Source: Candidatus Pantoea formicae
Lineage (GTDB): Bacteria; Pseudomonadota; Gammaproteobacteria; Enterobacterales; Enterobacteriaceae
DNA: 64,000 bases
Assembly: GCF_011752625.1 (NCBI RefSeq)
Contig: NZ_VWXD01000001.1
Location: 124,001-188,000, forward strand
Direction: 5' to 3'
Shown here piece after piece: positions 1 to 7,982 of the stretch. The notes under the pieces are model-generated. The model was given only the letters and a program-made list of their open reading frames with translations. It was not told the DNA's origin and did no database searches. Position numbers and translations under genes: made by a program. Position 1 is the first letter of the stretch; the number at the start of each line of letters is the position of its first letter.

Positions 1-105
1 TACCGTGCCGCTATCACCATTCGATACGTAGACGAAGGCCGTCTCCTGCGCCATGACCGTTGAAGCGCAGAGCATCATGCCTGCTGCAATCAGAGTTTTT
101 TTCAT
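1..105 (-). CDS. exported protein, N-terminal fragment (cut by window edge)
   Basis: The first 35 codons of a minus-strand gene are visible; the rest lies outside the window. It starts MKKTLIAAGMMLCAS and has a clear Sec signal peptide: two lysines, a hydrophobic stretch and a probable AMA-Q cleavage site near residue 19. The mature protein begins ETAFVYVSNGDSGTV, which resembles the first strand of YncE-type or lactonase-type beta-propeller proteins. The export prediction is well supported. The fold is a guess from about 15 residues. Confidence 0.6.
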   Translation of the reverse strand, partial: MKKTLIAAGMMLCASTVMAQETAFVYVSNGDSGTV

Positions 106-138
106 TTATTTATCTCTTTTGTAGGGTACAACTTGTGA

Positions 139-777
139 CTACCAGCGTGTTTTAAAGTGCTCGCACAACTCCAACACTGCGCTATCCGCTAATGCCGCGG
201 GTTTCGTTGAGCAGTTGAGCCAAAGACGTGCCGTTTCTTCTAACTCTTCCAGAGAGAAACTGGCCGACGAAACCGAGGTTCCCCAGATCACCGGTCCTAA
301 GCGCTCAAGCATCACGCCGCGCACATCGTTTGCTAATGCAGCGACCTGCTCCGCCACTTCGGCATGGCCCGGGCGACGGTAAGCGATCAACGGGATACGC
401 CCCACTTTCATCACCTGGTAAGGTGTTAACGGCGGCAGAATGCTGTCGCGCTGCCAGACGCCAGCCAGCGTCAGCTGCACCAGATGGGTGGAATGGGTAT
501 GAACCACGCCTTGCGCCTCAGGATTGCGGTCATAAATTTGACGATGCAGAAGCAGCGTTTTTGAGGGCTTATCACCTGAAACCCACTCACCTTCACGATT
601 AACCTTGGCAATACGCGAAGGCTGCAAGTGTCCCAAGCAGGCATCTGTTGGCGTAATCAACCAACCATCTTCCAGACGGGCGCTGATATTACCGGCAGTA
701 CCCGTGGTGTAGCCGCGATTGAAAAGGTCCGCACCGACCTGGCAAATCTCTTCACGTAAAGATTGTTCGTTTTGCAT
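139..777 (-). CDS. class II aldolase family protein, OtnC/YgbL-like, with substituted active-site residues
   Basis: This 212-residue protein resembles OtnC (3-oxo-tetronate 4-phosphate decarboxylase), YgbL and FucA. The ORF extends 28 codons further upstream, but the ATG at 777 has AGGAG 8 bp ahead and follows the stop of the upstream transporter gene by 10 bp, so I place the start there. The metal motif HTH is present at residues 93-95. The third metal ligand, the His just before Gly in the family's NHGP motif, is Leu160 (RLGP). The catalytic Glu of the family's PSKE/PSSE motif is Thr74 (KPSKT). It is probably co-transcribed with the MFS gene. By context it would convert a phosphorylated 3-oxo-tetronate, but the two substitutions make normal aldolase chemistry doubtful. 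Confidence 0.8.
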   Translation of the reverse strand: MQNEQSLREEICQVGADLFNRGYTTGTAGNISARLEDGWLITPTDACLGHLQPSRIAKVNREGEWVSGDKPSKTLLLHRQIYDRNPEAQGVVHTHSTHLVQLTLAGVWQRDSILPPLTPYQVMKVGRIPLIAYRRPGHAEVAEQVAALANDVRGVMLERLGPVIWGTSVSSASFSLEELEETARLWLNCSTKPAALADSAVLELCEHFKTRW

Positions 778-787
778 CACGCTCTCC

Positions 788-2092
788 TTATTTGGCTGTC
801 GCAACGACGGGGTTTTTACGAGTGGGGGTAATGGGAAGTGGCTCAAGCTTGCCGAGGACAAACAGGAAGGTCAGCGCACCCAGCACGCAGATTCCCCCCG
901 CCACCAGCAACGGGACCACGAAGGAACCGTGACTCAGACTCAGCATCAGACCGGTAAAGGAGGCCGTCACAATACCTGCGAGATTGCCGGCAAAGTTCTG
1001 AATCCCGCCCAGTGTCGCCACGTAGTTACTGGCAGGAGCCACATCCGCAGGCAGTGTCCAGATGTTGGCGGCAGTGAAAGCGAGGCCCGCATAGGTAATG
1101 GAGAACAGCGTCAATATCACCGCGATGCTGTCGGTAAACGCCGCGAACGCAATCACCGAAGACAGCAGCATGCCCAACACCAAACAGGTTTTGCGTGCGG
1201 TGGTCAGGCTGAAGCCTTTGCGGTAAAGGGCGTCGGAGGTCACGCCGCCCAGTAAACTTCCCGGAATCCCCATCAAAGCCGGGATAGCACCCAGTGTTCC
1301 CAGCTCTTTCAATGAGAAACCGTGGGCCACGGTGAGATACGTCGGGAACCAGGTGACAAAGAAGTACGTGGCAAAATTCATGCAGAAGAAACCAATCATC
1401 ATGCCCCACACGTTGCGGTGGCGGAACAATGACCACAAATCGACTTTTGCATTGCCCTCAACCACGGGAGCGGCACGATCTTCGAGCAGGTTTTGTCGCT
1501 CGGTCTCATCCAATCCTTTCATGTCTTCCGGCTCGCGGTAAAACACCAGCCAGATAGCGACCCACACCAGACCTAATGCGCCGGTGACAACGAAGGATGT
1601 TTCCCAGTCCCAGGTGCTGATAAGCCAGGCCACCAAAGGCAAAGCCAGCGCACTGCCCGCACGTGGGCCTGCATCGAAGATGCCACTCGCCGTCGCACGC
1701 TGTTTTTTCGCAAACCAGCTGTAAACCACTTTGACACAGCCGGGGTTGCCCCCCGCTTCGCCGATACCCAGCGCCAGACGTGCAGCGAACAACGAAGTGA
1801 ATCCTTTACCGAACGAGGTGAATACCGTAAACAGCGACCACCAGCCCACCGCCAGAGCCAAGCCGGCACGGGCTCCTAAACGGTCGATCAAACGCCCTGC
1901 CGGGATCTGCATCAAGGCATATGTCCAGAAGAATGCCCCCAACACCAGCCCCATACTGGTGTCATCTAGCCCCAAATCCGCTTTGATGTGCGGTGCCGCA
2001 ATGGCAAGGTTGATGCGGTCGATGTAGTTGATGGCGATGGCAAAAAAACAGAACACGATCATCAACCAGCGAATTCGTGGATATCTGCGCAT
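788..2092 (-). CDS. MFS transporter, anion:cation symporter (ACS) family
   Basis: A 434-residue inner-membrane protein with 12 predicted transmembrane helices. The first-helix signature INYIDRINLAIAAP and the RLIDRLGAR loop between helices 2 and 3 are typical of the ACS family (GudP, GarP, ExuT), which imports sugar acids by proton symport. It is the first gene of a two-gene unit with the OtnC-like gene and is divergent from the lacI-type regulator. Two operator-like sites lie between them, so it is very likely repressed by that regulator. A tetronate or aldonate substrate is inferred from the neighbouring kinase and dehydrogenase. Confidence 0.85.
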   Translation of the reverse strand: MRRYPRIRWLMIVFCFFAIAINYIDRINLAIAAPHIKADLGLDDTSMGLVLGAFFWTYALMQIPAGRLIDRLGARAGLALAVGWWSLFTVFTSFGKGFTSLFAARLALGIGEAGGNPGCVKVVYSWFAKKQRATASGIFDAGPRAGSALALPLVAWLISTWDWETSFVVTGALGLVWVAIWLVFYREPEDMKGLDETERQNLLEDRAAPVVEGNAKVDLWSLFRHRNVWGMMIGFFCMNFATYFFVTWFPTYLTVAHGFSLKELGTLGAIPALMGIPGSLLGGVTSDALYRKGFSLTTARKTCLVLGMLLSSVIAFAAFTDSIAVILTLFSITYAGLAFTAANIWTLPADVAPASNYVATLGGIQNFAGNLAGIVTASFTGLMLSLSHGSFVVPLLVAGGICVLGALTFLFVLGKLEPLPITPTRKNPVVATAK

Positions 2093-2243
2093 GGTGAATT
2101 CCTTTATGATTTATTTGTAAGTAACAGAGGTTCTGCGGCGTAACGGGCTGCAGGGCCAGGGTAGTGGTTAAAATGCGGAGCAACTCGTCACAAATCGGTT
2201 AATAAATCGTGAGCGGGTGACCCCAACCTGATAACATGTTGTC

Positions 2244-2295
2244 AAAAGTAAGCGATTACAAAATACAGTCAAGCCAAAAGTAAGCGCTTTCAAAA
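2244..2295. promoter_or_regulatory. two LacI-family operators between MFS gene and lacI-type regulator
   Basis: Two copies of one motif occur at 2244-2263 (AAAAGTAAGCGATTACAAAA) and 2276-2295 (AAAAGTAAGCGCTTTCAAAA). They are 32 bp apart, three helical turns. The central GTAAGCGNTTNC is a typical LacI/GalR operator with a central CG. The same motif recurs at 5346-5365 and, as a perfect palindrome, at 5447-5468. This links the two divergent regions to one repressor, most simply the adjacent lacI-type gene. Confidence 0.75.
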
Positions 2296-2356
2296 TTGAT
2301 TGTGAGTTGCCTGTGATTTTTGTGGGCAAGCTCACTCTTTCTGCAGGAGTGACTTG

Positions 2357-3391
2357 ATGAGTGAGAAACAAAATGGATCTGGCCGCGTATCACTGGAAGA
2401 TGTTGCGCGTCTCTCTGGCGTCTCAACGGCCACGGTGTCACGCGTTTTAAACGGCAGCAGCACCGTCAAAGCCGCCCGTCGTGAGGCGGTAGAAAAGGCG
2501 TGTGAAGAGTTAGGCTATGTGATTAACCGCGCAGCCCGGACCCTGGCCTCTCGCCGCAGCATGACGATTGGTGCCGTGGTCCCTACCCTCGCAACAGAAA
2601 CTTTTTCTCGCCCGCTGGCGGCGTTTCAGCAGTTAATCCATGAGGCGGGCTATACGTTGCTGTTGGCCAATTCCAACTTCGACCCGGATACCGAGCTTAA
2701 AGAAGTGAACAAGCTGATTGAGTACGGCATTGATGGCTTGATGCTGGTGGGCCATACCCACCACCCCAAGCTTTGGGAAAGGATTCAGCAGCAAGAGATA
2801 GCCTGTGTGCAAACCTTCTCACTGGATCAGGAGAAACCTTGTGTCGGCTATGATAGCGAAGGCGCAGCGGAGGCGATTGCCAATCATCTGTTAGCTCTGG
2901 GGCACCAACGTTTTGCGGTGATCGTCGGCACCCCGCCGTCAAACGACCGCGTTTCTGAGCGTCTTAAGGGTACGCGACGAGCGCTGGAGCAGCAGGGCCT
3001 GGCGTTGCCGGATAGCCACCTGATCGATAACGCTTTCAGCATGAATGACGCGCGCAAAGCGGTGTTTCGTCTGCTGGATGGTCCGCAACCGCCCACCGCT
3101 ATCATCTGCGGTAACGACCTGCTGGCGTTTGGCGCTATGCGCGCCGCGAGCGAACGCTATCTGCGCATTCCAAATGATATTTCCATCGTGGGTTTTAATG
3201 ATTACGAATATGCGGAGCACCTTGAGCATCCGTTGACCACCATGCGCGTAGACCTGGCTTCAATAGGCGAACACGCCGCGCAGTTCCTGTTAAACACGCT
3301 CAATAACCTGCCCGCACAGGCACATACGGTAATCCAAACAGAGTTGATTGTTCGGGGCAGCACGGGTTCTGTGCCCCGACAAGAGCGTTAA
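2357..3391 (+). CDS. LacI/GalR-family transcriptional regulator
   Basis: A 344-residue one-component repressor. The N-terminal HTH (SLEDVARLSGVSTATVSRVL, about residues 12-31) and hinge helix are followed by a periplasmic-binding-protein-type sensor domain from about residue 65. The start is ATG 2357, with AGGAG 7 bp upstream; a TTG one codon earlier is possible. It is divergent from the MFS-otnC unit, with two operator-like sites in between. Four matching sites across the cluster suggest it controls its own gene, the transporter, the FMN dehydrogenase operon and the racemase-kinase operon. The inducer is probably a tetronate or another pathway acid; this is inference. Its TAA overlaps the stop codon of the convergent gene. 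Confidence 0.88.
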   Translation: MSEKQNGSGRVSLEDVARLSGVSTATVSRVLNGSSTVKAARREAVEKACEELGYVINRAARTLASRRSMTIGAVVPTLATETFSRPLAAFQQLIHEAGYTLLLANSNFDPDTELKEVNKLIEYGIDGLMLVGHTHHPKLWERIQQQEIACVQTFSLDQEKPCVGYDSEGAAEAIANHLLALGHQRFAVIVGTPPSNDRVSERLKGTRRALEQQGLALPDSHLIDNAFSMNDARKAVFRLLDGPQPPTAIICGNDLLAFGAMRAASERYLRIPNDISIVGFNDYEYAEHLEHPLTTMRVDLASIGEHAAQFLLNTLNNLPAQAHTVIQTELIVRGSTGSVPRQER

Positions 3392-4077
3392 TCTCGGCGC
3401 AACATACCGAACTGGTTGAAGACCTGCGTGACTGACGGGGTTTTCAGCCACGCCAGAAATGCAGCCGCCTCTTCAGGGTAGGCTGCCTCTTGCAGCAGCG
3501 CAGCGGAAAGCGAAATGGGCTGCTGAGTGCCAGGCGGCAACGGGCCCACAATATCGATGCCTGGTACCATCAGCAATTCACTGATCTGCTGCACGGCGAT
3601 ATCCGCCTTGCCATTGATCAGTTGCTCGGCGGTAAATCCAGCAGGAATCACCGTTCCGCGCGCACGCAAATGCTCATCAATATTCAACTGCTTAATCAGT
3701 TGCGAAAACCAGTGACCACTGGCTCCAGCTTCTGACCACGCCACCGAGCGTGCTGCCAGCAGGCTGGCGACGAGATGCTCCCGGCTACTGATATCCGGTT
3801 TCGGCGCGCCAGACTTCACCGCAATGCCAATGGGAGAATCCACCACTTCAACCCGGCTATGGGCATTCAGAAAGCGATCCTCTATGAGCCGGTCGACCGT
3901 TTCGACCGTGGCAATGATCGCTTCGGCTTTGGCTCCTTGCCGTATTTCTTGTTCAATGAGGGTGCTGGGATGCCAGCGTATTGCCAACCGATGGTCGGGC
4001 TGCAGGCTTTGCCACTGTTTTAACAACATTTCAAAAGGCGCGCTTAACGCAAGCGCGCTATAAATGGTTAATTCCAT
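3388..4077 (-). CDS. substrate-binding-protein-like protein (ModA type) without signal peptide
   Basis: A 229-residue protein with the fold signature of type II periplasmic binding proteins (ModA/SBP_bac_11 group): an N-terminal ELTIYSALAL strand, a VIPAGFTAEQLINGKADIAVQQ segment split across lobes (about residues 142-165) and a C-terminal FLAWL helix followed by FNQFGM. It begins directly with the mature domain and has no signal peptide, so it should stay in the cytoplasm. It follows the FMN dehydrogenase gene by 2 bp, so the two are one operon. No ABC permease or ATPase lies nearby. A ligand-sensing or chaperone role is possible; the function is unknown. Confidence 0.7.
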   Translation of the reverse strand: MELTIYSALALSAPFEMLLKQWQSLQPDHRLAIRWHPSTLIEQEIRQGAKAEAIIATVETVDRLIEDRFLNAHSRVEVVDSPIGIAVKSGAPKPDISSREHLVASLLAARSVAWSEAGASGHWFSQLIKQLNIDEHLRARGTVIPAGFTAEQLINGKADIAVQQISELLMVPGIDIVGPLPPGTQQPISLSAALLQEAAYPEEAAAFLAWLKTPSVTQVFNQFGMLRRD

Positions 4078-4079
4078 GC

Positions 4080-5327
4080 TTAATCCTCACGGGCAAACAG
4101 GGGGGCGCGGCGCAAGAACGCAGCATTCAGTTGATCAGGCCGGGTGACGCCGAGCAGCGCCATATCGCGATCAATTTCGTCACGCAGGATATGCATAGCA
4201 TGCTCGATACCCGCTTGCGCACCGATAACCGATCCGTACAGGAAAGGACGACCTAAGAAGACAAAGTCAGCGCCAAGCGCCATTGCTTTCATGACATCGG
4301 TGCCACGGCGAATGCCGCTGTCGATGATCACCTTCATATTGCCTTTGGCAGCAGCAATCTCCGGTAAGGTATGCAATGGCGGGATGGTGTAATCCAGTTG
4401 GCGGCCACCGTGATTCGAGAGAATCACGGCATCTGCGCCTAAATCACGCGCGATAAAGGCATCTTCAGGCGACATCAATCCTTTGACCACCAAATTACCT
4501 TTCCATTTTTTACGAATAGCTTCCACATGCGTCCAACTCAACTTGTCACGTGCGTTAGTGTTTCGCACCTTGTTCGACATCATCGGCGGGCCGCGCTCAG
4601 CATCGGTATTTTCAAAGTGCGGTGCGCCATGGCGGAGATAGGTTTGCGCCACGGTTCCCAATAGCCAGCGTGGACTGATAGCGCTCTGCCACATGACTTT
4701 CGGGGTAATTTTGATGGGCATACTAAAGCCGCTGCGGGTGTTGTGCTCACGGTTGCCCAGCATCGGGGTATCTCCCGTCACCACCAGTGTTTTGTAACCC
4801 GCACGTTCAACGCGATCGAGCAGGCGGTCAATACGGGGCTGGTCTCCCGCTAGATAAGCCTGGAACCAGGCATCAGGGTTTGCGGCAATAATATCTTCCA
4901 GGGGAATCAAGGATGACGCGCTGAGTATCATCGGCACATTCTTAGCGCGTGCAGCTTGGGCCAGCATCAGGTCAGCCCGGTAGCTCACAAAGGAGGCTCC
5001 CCCGAGTGGGGCGACGCCAAATGGCAGCGACCAGTTATGCCCCAACAGTTCAACATGTTGATCGCGCCCGGAGACATCGCGGAACATACGCGGAACGAAG
5101 TGATATTGCTGATAAGCCTCATGGGCAGCCGCAAGTCCCCTACCGGTTTCAACTCCCCCCTTAACATATTGAAAAATCATATTCGGCAAGCGCTTACGCG
5201 CGTGGCGTTCAAAATCCTCTAAGGCCAGAAGGTCGCGAAAATGACGCGGCAAAGTGTTAACTGGACGCGTCTGCGCTTCCGGTTTCTGTACGATGTTGAT
5301 AGCAGTGGTCTCTCCACGAGTCGTCAT
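4080..5327 (-). CDS. FMN-dependent alpha-hydroxyacid dehydrogenase/oxidase
   Basis: A 415-residue member of the LldD/glycolate oxidase family with a TIM-barrel fold binding FMN. The catalytic motif SNHGGRQLD has the proton-abstracting His306 and the substrate-binding Arg309. The FMN-contacting VVKGL lysine is near 282, DTP near 186, and DSGIRRG and GRP follow near the C-terminus. It oxidises a 2-hydroxy acid to a 2-oxo acid. Lying beside OtnK, a plausible substrate is a four-carbon sugar acid such as threonate, replacing the NAD-dependent LtnD step; this is inference. An operator-like site lies 20-40 bp upstream of the start. Confidence 0.85.
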   Translation of the reverse strand: MTTRGETTAINIVQKPEAQTRPVNTLPRHFRDLLALEDFERHARKRLPNMIFQYVKGGVETGRGLAAAHEAYQQYHFVPRMFRDVSGRDQHVELLGHNWSLPFGVAPLGGASFVSYRADLMLAQAARAKNVPMILSASSLIPLEDIIAANPDAWFQAYLAGDQPRIDRLLDRVERAGYKTLVVTGDTPMLGNREHNTRSGFSMPIKITPKVMWQSAISPRWLLGTVAQTYLRHGAPHFENTDAERGPPMMSNKVRNTNARDKLSWTHVEAIRKKWKGNLVVKGLMSPEDAFIARDLGADAVILSNHGGRQLDYTIPPLHTLPEIAAAKGNMKVIIDSGIRRGTDVMKAMALGADFVFLGRPFLYGSVIGAQAGIEHAMHILRDEIDRDMALLGVTRPDQLNAAFLRRAPLFARED

Positions 5328-5345
5328 AGCGCGTTCTCACATTTA

Positions 5346-5365
5346 AAAAGTAAGCGTTATCAAAA
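5346..5365. promoter_or_regulatory. LacI-family operator upstream of FMN dehydrogenase operon
   Basis: The sequence AAAAGTAAGCGTTATCAAAA matches the two sites at 2244-2295 with differences only in the right half. It sits just upstream of the start codon at 5327, where a bound repressor would block transcription. Confidence 0.65.
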
Positions 5366-5421
5366 TTGTTTATAGCCAATTATTTTCTGTTTTATATCCT
5401 GACAGACGCTCAGATTTTTTA

Positions 5422-5437
5422 TGTGATCATCATCACC
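5422..5437. promoter_or_regulatory. candidate CRP site in divergent promoter region
   Basis: TGTGATCATCATCACC has the form TGTGA-N6-TCACC, one mismatch from the CRP core TGTGA-N6-TCACA. It lies between the divergent FMN dehydrogenase and racemase-kinase operons and next to LacI-type operators, which suggests catabolite control of both. Confidence 0.55.
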
Positions 5438-5446
5438 ATATCAAGC

Positions 5447-5468
5447 AAAATGTAAGCCCTTACATTTT
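5447..5468. promoter_or_regulatory. perfectly palindromic LacI-family operator upstream of the racemase-kinase operon
   Basis: The arms AAAATGTAAG and CTTACATTTT are exact inverted repeats of 10 bp around a CC centre. The half-site GTAAG is shared with the three other operator-like sites in the cluster. It lies about 65 bp upstream of the start at 5532 and is the most symmetrical of the four sites. Confidence 0.7.
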
Positions 5469-5531
5469 AATTTTTATCTGAGTATGGTGTTCTGTAGTAC
5501 ATCGAGCCTATGGCAGCTAACGGAGATCAAC

Positions 5532-6197
5532 ATGAGCCAACGAATCGTTTTACTGCATGCCACGCCAGTCGCCATGCCGCCTATTCAGCAAGCTTTCAAA
5601 GACGTATGGCCAGAGTCGGAAATCGTGAATTTGCTGGATGATGGTTTGACGATTGACCGCGCGAAAACGGAGCAATTAACCCCCGAACTCATCGAACGCT
5701 TTGTCGCACTCGGGCACTATGCCTACGCCATGCAGGCTCAAGGCATATTAGTCACCTGTTCGGCATTTGGCCCGGCGATAGAACAACTGGCCGCAGCCCT
5801 GCCAATCCCCGTACTGAAGCCGAATGAAGCGATGTTTGAAGCCGCGCTTCAGTCAGGTAAACGTATTGGCATGCTGGCAACATTTGCCCCCTCTCTGGTC
5901 ACCATGTGCGATGAGTTCGATCACTATGCAGCACAGTGTGGTTCTGACGCCAAACTGGAAACCCTGTTGGTACACGATGCGATCGATTTATTGCGTAAGG
6001 GCGATATCGCCAGCCATAACCGGCTGGTGGCCGAATATGCCCCTCGGCTAAGCCACTGCGATGCGATTATGCTCGCGCACTTCTCAACCTCACAGGCTGC
6101 TGAAGCCGTCCGGGAACGCGTTTCAGTGCCCGTCCTGACCGCACCGCATGCCGCAGTAAAAAAACTGCGCGCCGCGCTGGGAGAAACATCATGCTGA
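5532..6197 (+). CDS. Asp/Glu racemase-superfamily protein with a single catalytic cysteine
   Basis: A 221-residue protein of the Asp/Glu/hydantoin racemase fold. The start is ATG 5532, preceded by GGAG; an upstream in-frame ATG at 5484 has no ribosome site. The first catalytic Cys is present (VTCSAFG, Cys76). The second, normally in a GC(T/A) motif, is replaced: the equivalent segment reads IMLAHFSTS with His183. Two-base racemisation is therefore unlikely. A decarboxylase, isomerase or other one-cysteine reaction fits better, as in the superfamily's arylmalonate decarboxylases, though those keep the other cysteine. It overlaps the kinase gene by 7 bp, so it acts in the same pathway, perhaps in place of the missing isomerase OtnI. 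Confidence 0.78.
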   Translation: MSQRIVLLHATPVAMPPIQQAFKDVWPESEIVNLLDDGLTIDRAKTEQLTPELIERFVALGHYAYAMQAQGILVTCSAFGPAIEQLAAALPIPVLKPNEAMFEAALQSGKRIGMLATFAPSLVTMCDEFDHYAAQCGSDAKLETLLVHDAIDLLRKGDIASHNRLVAEYAPRLSHCDAIMLAHFSTSQAAEAVRERVSVPVLTAPHAAVKKLRAALGETSC

Positions 6198-7480
6198 TTG
6201 GCGTCATTGCTGATGATTTTACCGGTGCCAGTGATATTGCGGTGACACTCTCCAAGGGGTTAACCGGTGAAGGCGGATTGCGCACGACGCAATATCTTGG
6301 CGTACCTCAGCACCCTGCCACTCCAGACGTGGAAGCGGGGGTGATTGCGCTCAAATCGAGGTCTATACCCGCAGCCGATGCCGTTGAGCAGTCGCTGGCG
6401 GCTTGTGAGTGGTTACTCGATCAGGGCTGCACTCAGATTATATTCAAGTATTGTTCAACCTTTGATTCCACTGCCGAGGGCAATATCGGCCCGGTACTGG
6501 ATGCACTAACAACGCGCTTGCAGGCAAAACAGGTCATTGTTTGCCCGGCCTTCCCCACCATGGGACGCACGGTTTATCAGGGCAATTTGTTCGTTCACGA
6601 TCGCCCACTGAATGAATCAGGCATGGAGCATCATCCCATCACACCGATGAAGGATGCGGATATTCGTCGCGTATTAGCACAACAAGCCGTTACACCTGTT
6701 GGTCATATTGCCTGGCAGCACGTAACTCAGGGCAGCGAACCACTTCGTCAACAATTCGCGAGTGATGCTGAGGTGAAATTAGTGGTTGTGGATGCGTTAA
6801 GCGACCACGACCTCACCATTATTGGTATAGCGGCGGCGGGATTGCCACTGATATCCGGGGGTTCTGGCATTGCGCAAGCGTTACCGCACAACTTCATCAA
6901 AGCGGGTCTCGCTCAAGGTGGGAGTCAGGAACAACCTGCGGTGGACGGGTTAAGTGCGATTTTGGTTGGCAGCTGTTCTGGCGCAACACGTAGCCAAATA
7001 GAAGCCCATCAGCAGCATTCCGCGGTGTTAGCACTGGACATCCAGCAGGTGATGCAAAACAACATCACAGCCGATGATATTGTGCAGTTTATTCTTGATC
7101 ATCAGGCAGACTGCCCGCTGGTTTACTCATCCGGCGATCCGCTTAGCGTGAAAAAAGCGCAGGAACAATATGGTCAACAGCGTATATCACAGCGTCTTGA
7201 TCAACTCTTCGGCGATGCTGCGCGCAAACTGGTTTATGAAGCAGGCATTCGGCGATTAGTGGTTGGCGGTGGAGAAACGTCAGGTGCGGTGGTCAGTGCA
7301 CTGAACCTTGGCTCACTGCAGGTGGGCAATGAGATCGATCCCGGTGTTCCCGCCTTGTTTAGCCACTCAGATCAGCCACTGGCGCTTGCACTTAAGTCAG
7401 GCAATTTTGGCAGAAGAGATTTCTTTCGACATGCTTTGAGCACATTTGGTGGCGATAATCATCTTGATAAAATAGAGTGA
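6191..7480 (+). CDS. otnK: four-carbon acid sugar kinase, 3-oxo-tetronate kinase (OtnK)
   Basis: A 429-residue DUF1537-family kinase of normal length. The N-terminal signature IADDFTGASD (residues 6-15) and the C-terminal nucleotide-binding segment VVGGGETSGAVV with GNEIDPGVP are both present. Family members phosphorylate 3-oxo-tetronate to 3-oxo-tetronate 4-phosphate, which OtnC then decarboxylates to dihydroxyacetone phosphate. Translation is probably coupled to the racemase-like gene through the 7-bp overlap. The usual partners OtnI and LtnD are absent from the visible cluster, and the OtnC-like gene lies 5 kb away on the other strand under the same predicted operator. Confidence 0.88.
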   Translation: MLIGVIADDFTGASDIAVTLSKGLTGEGGLRTTQYLGVPQHPATPDVEAGVIALKSRSIPAADAVEQSLAACEWLLDQGCTQIIFKYCSTFDSTAEGNIGPVLDALTTRLQAKQVIVCPAFPTMGRTVYQGNLFVHDRPLNESGMEHHPITPMKDADIRRVLAQQAVTPVGHIAWQHVTQGSEPLRQQFASDAEVKLVVVDALSDHDLTIIGIAAAGLPLISGGSGIAQALPHNFIKAGLAQGGSQEQPAVDGLSAILVGSCSGATRSQIEAHQQHSAVLALDIQQVMQNNITADDIVQFILDHQADCPLVYSSGDPLSVKKAQEQYGQQRISQRLDQLFGDAARKLVYEAGIRRLVVGGGETSGAVVSALNLGSLQVGNEIDPGVPALFSHSDQPLALALKSGNFGRRDFFRHALSTFGGDNHLDKIE

Positions 7481-7523
7481 GTTATCCCACTTATATTCAT
7501 GTGAAATGTTGAGGAACAGAGGT

Positions 7524-7982
7524 ATGGCCAAGGAACACCATTATCAGGTTACAGTGCGCTGGACAGGCAATCGCGGTACGGGCACGTCTTCTTATACGGC
7601 TTACGATCGTAACGGTGAAATGCTGGCAGATGGCAAACCCACGATGCCATTAAGCGCCGATCCGGCATTTCGTGGCGATGCCACGCGCTGGAATCCCGAG
7701 GAACTCCTGTTGGCCTCCGCCTCTGCGTGTCACAAATTGTGGTATCTGCATTTATGCGCCGATGCGGGCATCATCGTAGAAGCTTATGAGGATGCCGCCG
7801 AGGGGACGATGCAGGAAGGCGCGCGAGGTCGTTTCACACAAATCACACTGAAACCGCACATTAAATTGCGCGATCCGGCAGATGCGGACCGCGCAGGTGC
7901 GTTACACCATCAGGCACATGAAGCCTGTTACGTTGCGAATTCACTCAACTTCCCGGTGGATTGCGAACCCACCTTCGAATAA
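7524..7982 (+). CDS. OsmC-family peroxide-reducing protein
   Basis: A 152-residue protein of the OsmC/Ohr superfamily, YhfA-like or organic hydroperoxide resistance type. The two redox cysteines are in the expected contexts: SACHKLWYLHL (Cys69) and HEACYVANS (Cys135). The start is ATG 7524, with GAGGA 8 bp ahead; an upstream ATG at 7506 lacks a ribosome site. It follows otnK by 43 bp and may be read through from that operon. Its stop abuts the stop of the convergent GGDEF gene. The likely role is thiol-dependent reduction of organic peroxides in the cytoplasm. Confidence 0.82.
   Translation: MAKEHHYQVTVRWTGNRGTGTSSYTAYDRNGEMLADGKPTMPLSADPAFRGDATRWNPEELLLASASACHKLWYLHLCADAGIIVEAYEDAAEGTMQEGARGRFTQITLKPHIKLRDPADADRAGALHHQAHEACYVANSLNFPVDCEPTFE

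Noticed and set aside
1026..1436. Minus-strand ORF of 136 codons inside the MFS gene
   Set aside because: Shadow in another frame of the conserved MFS gene; no family resemblance.
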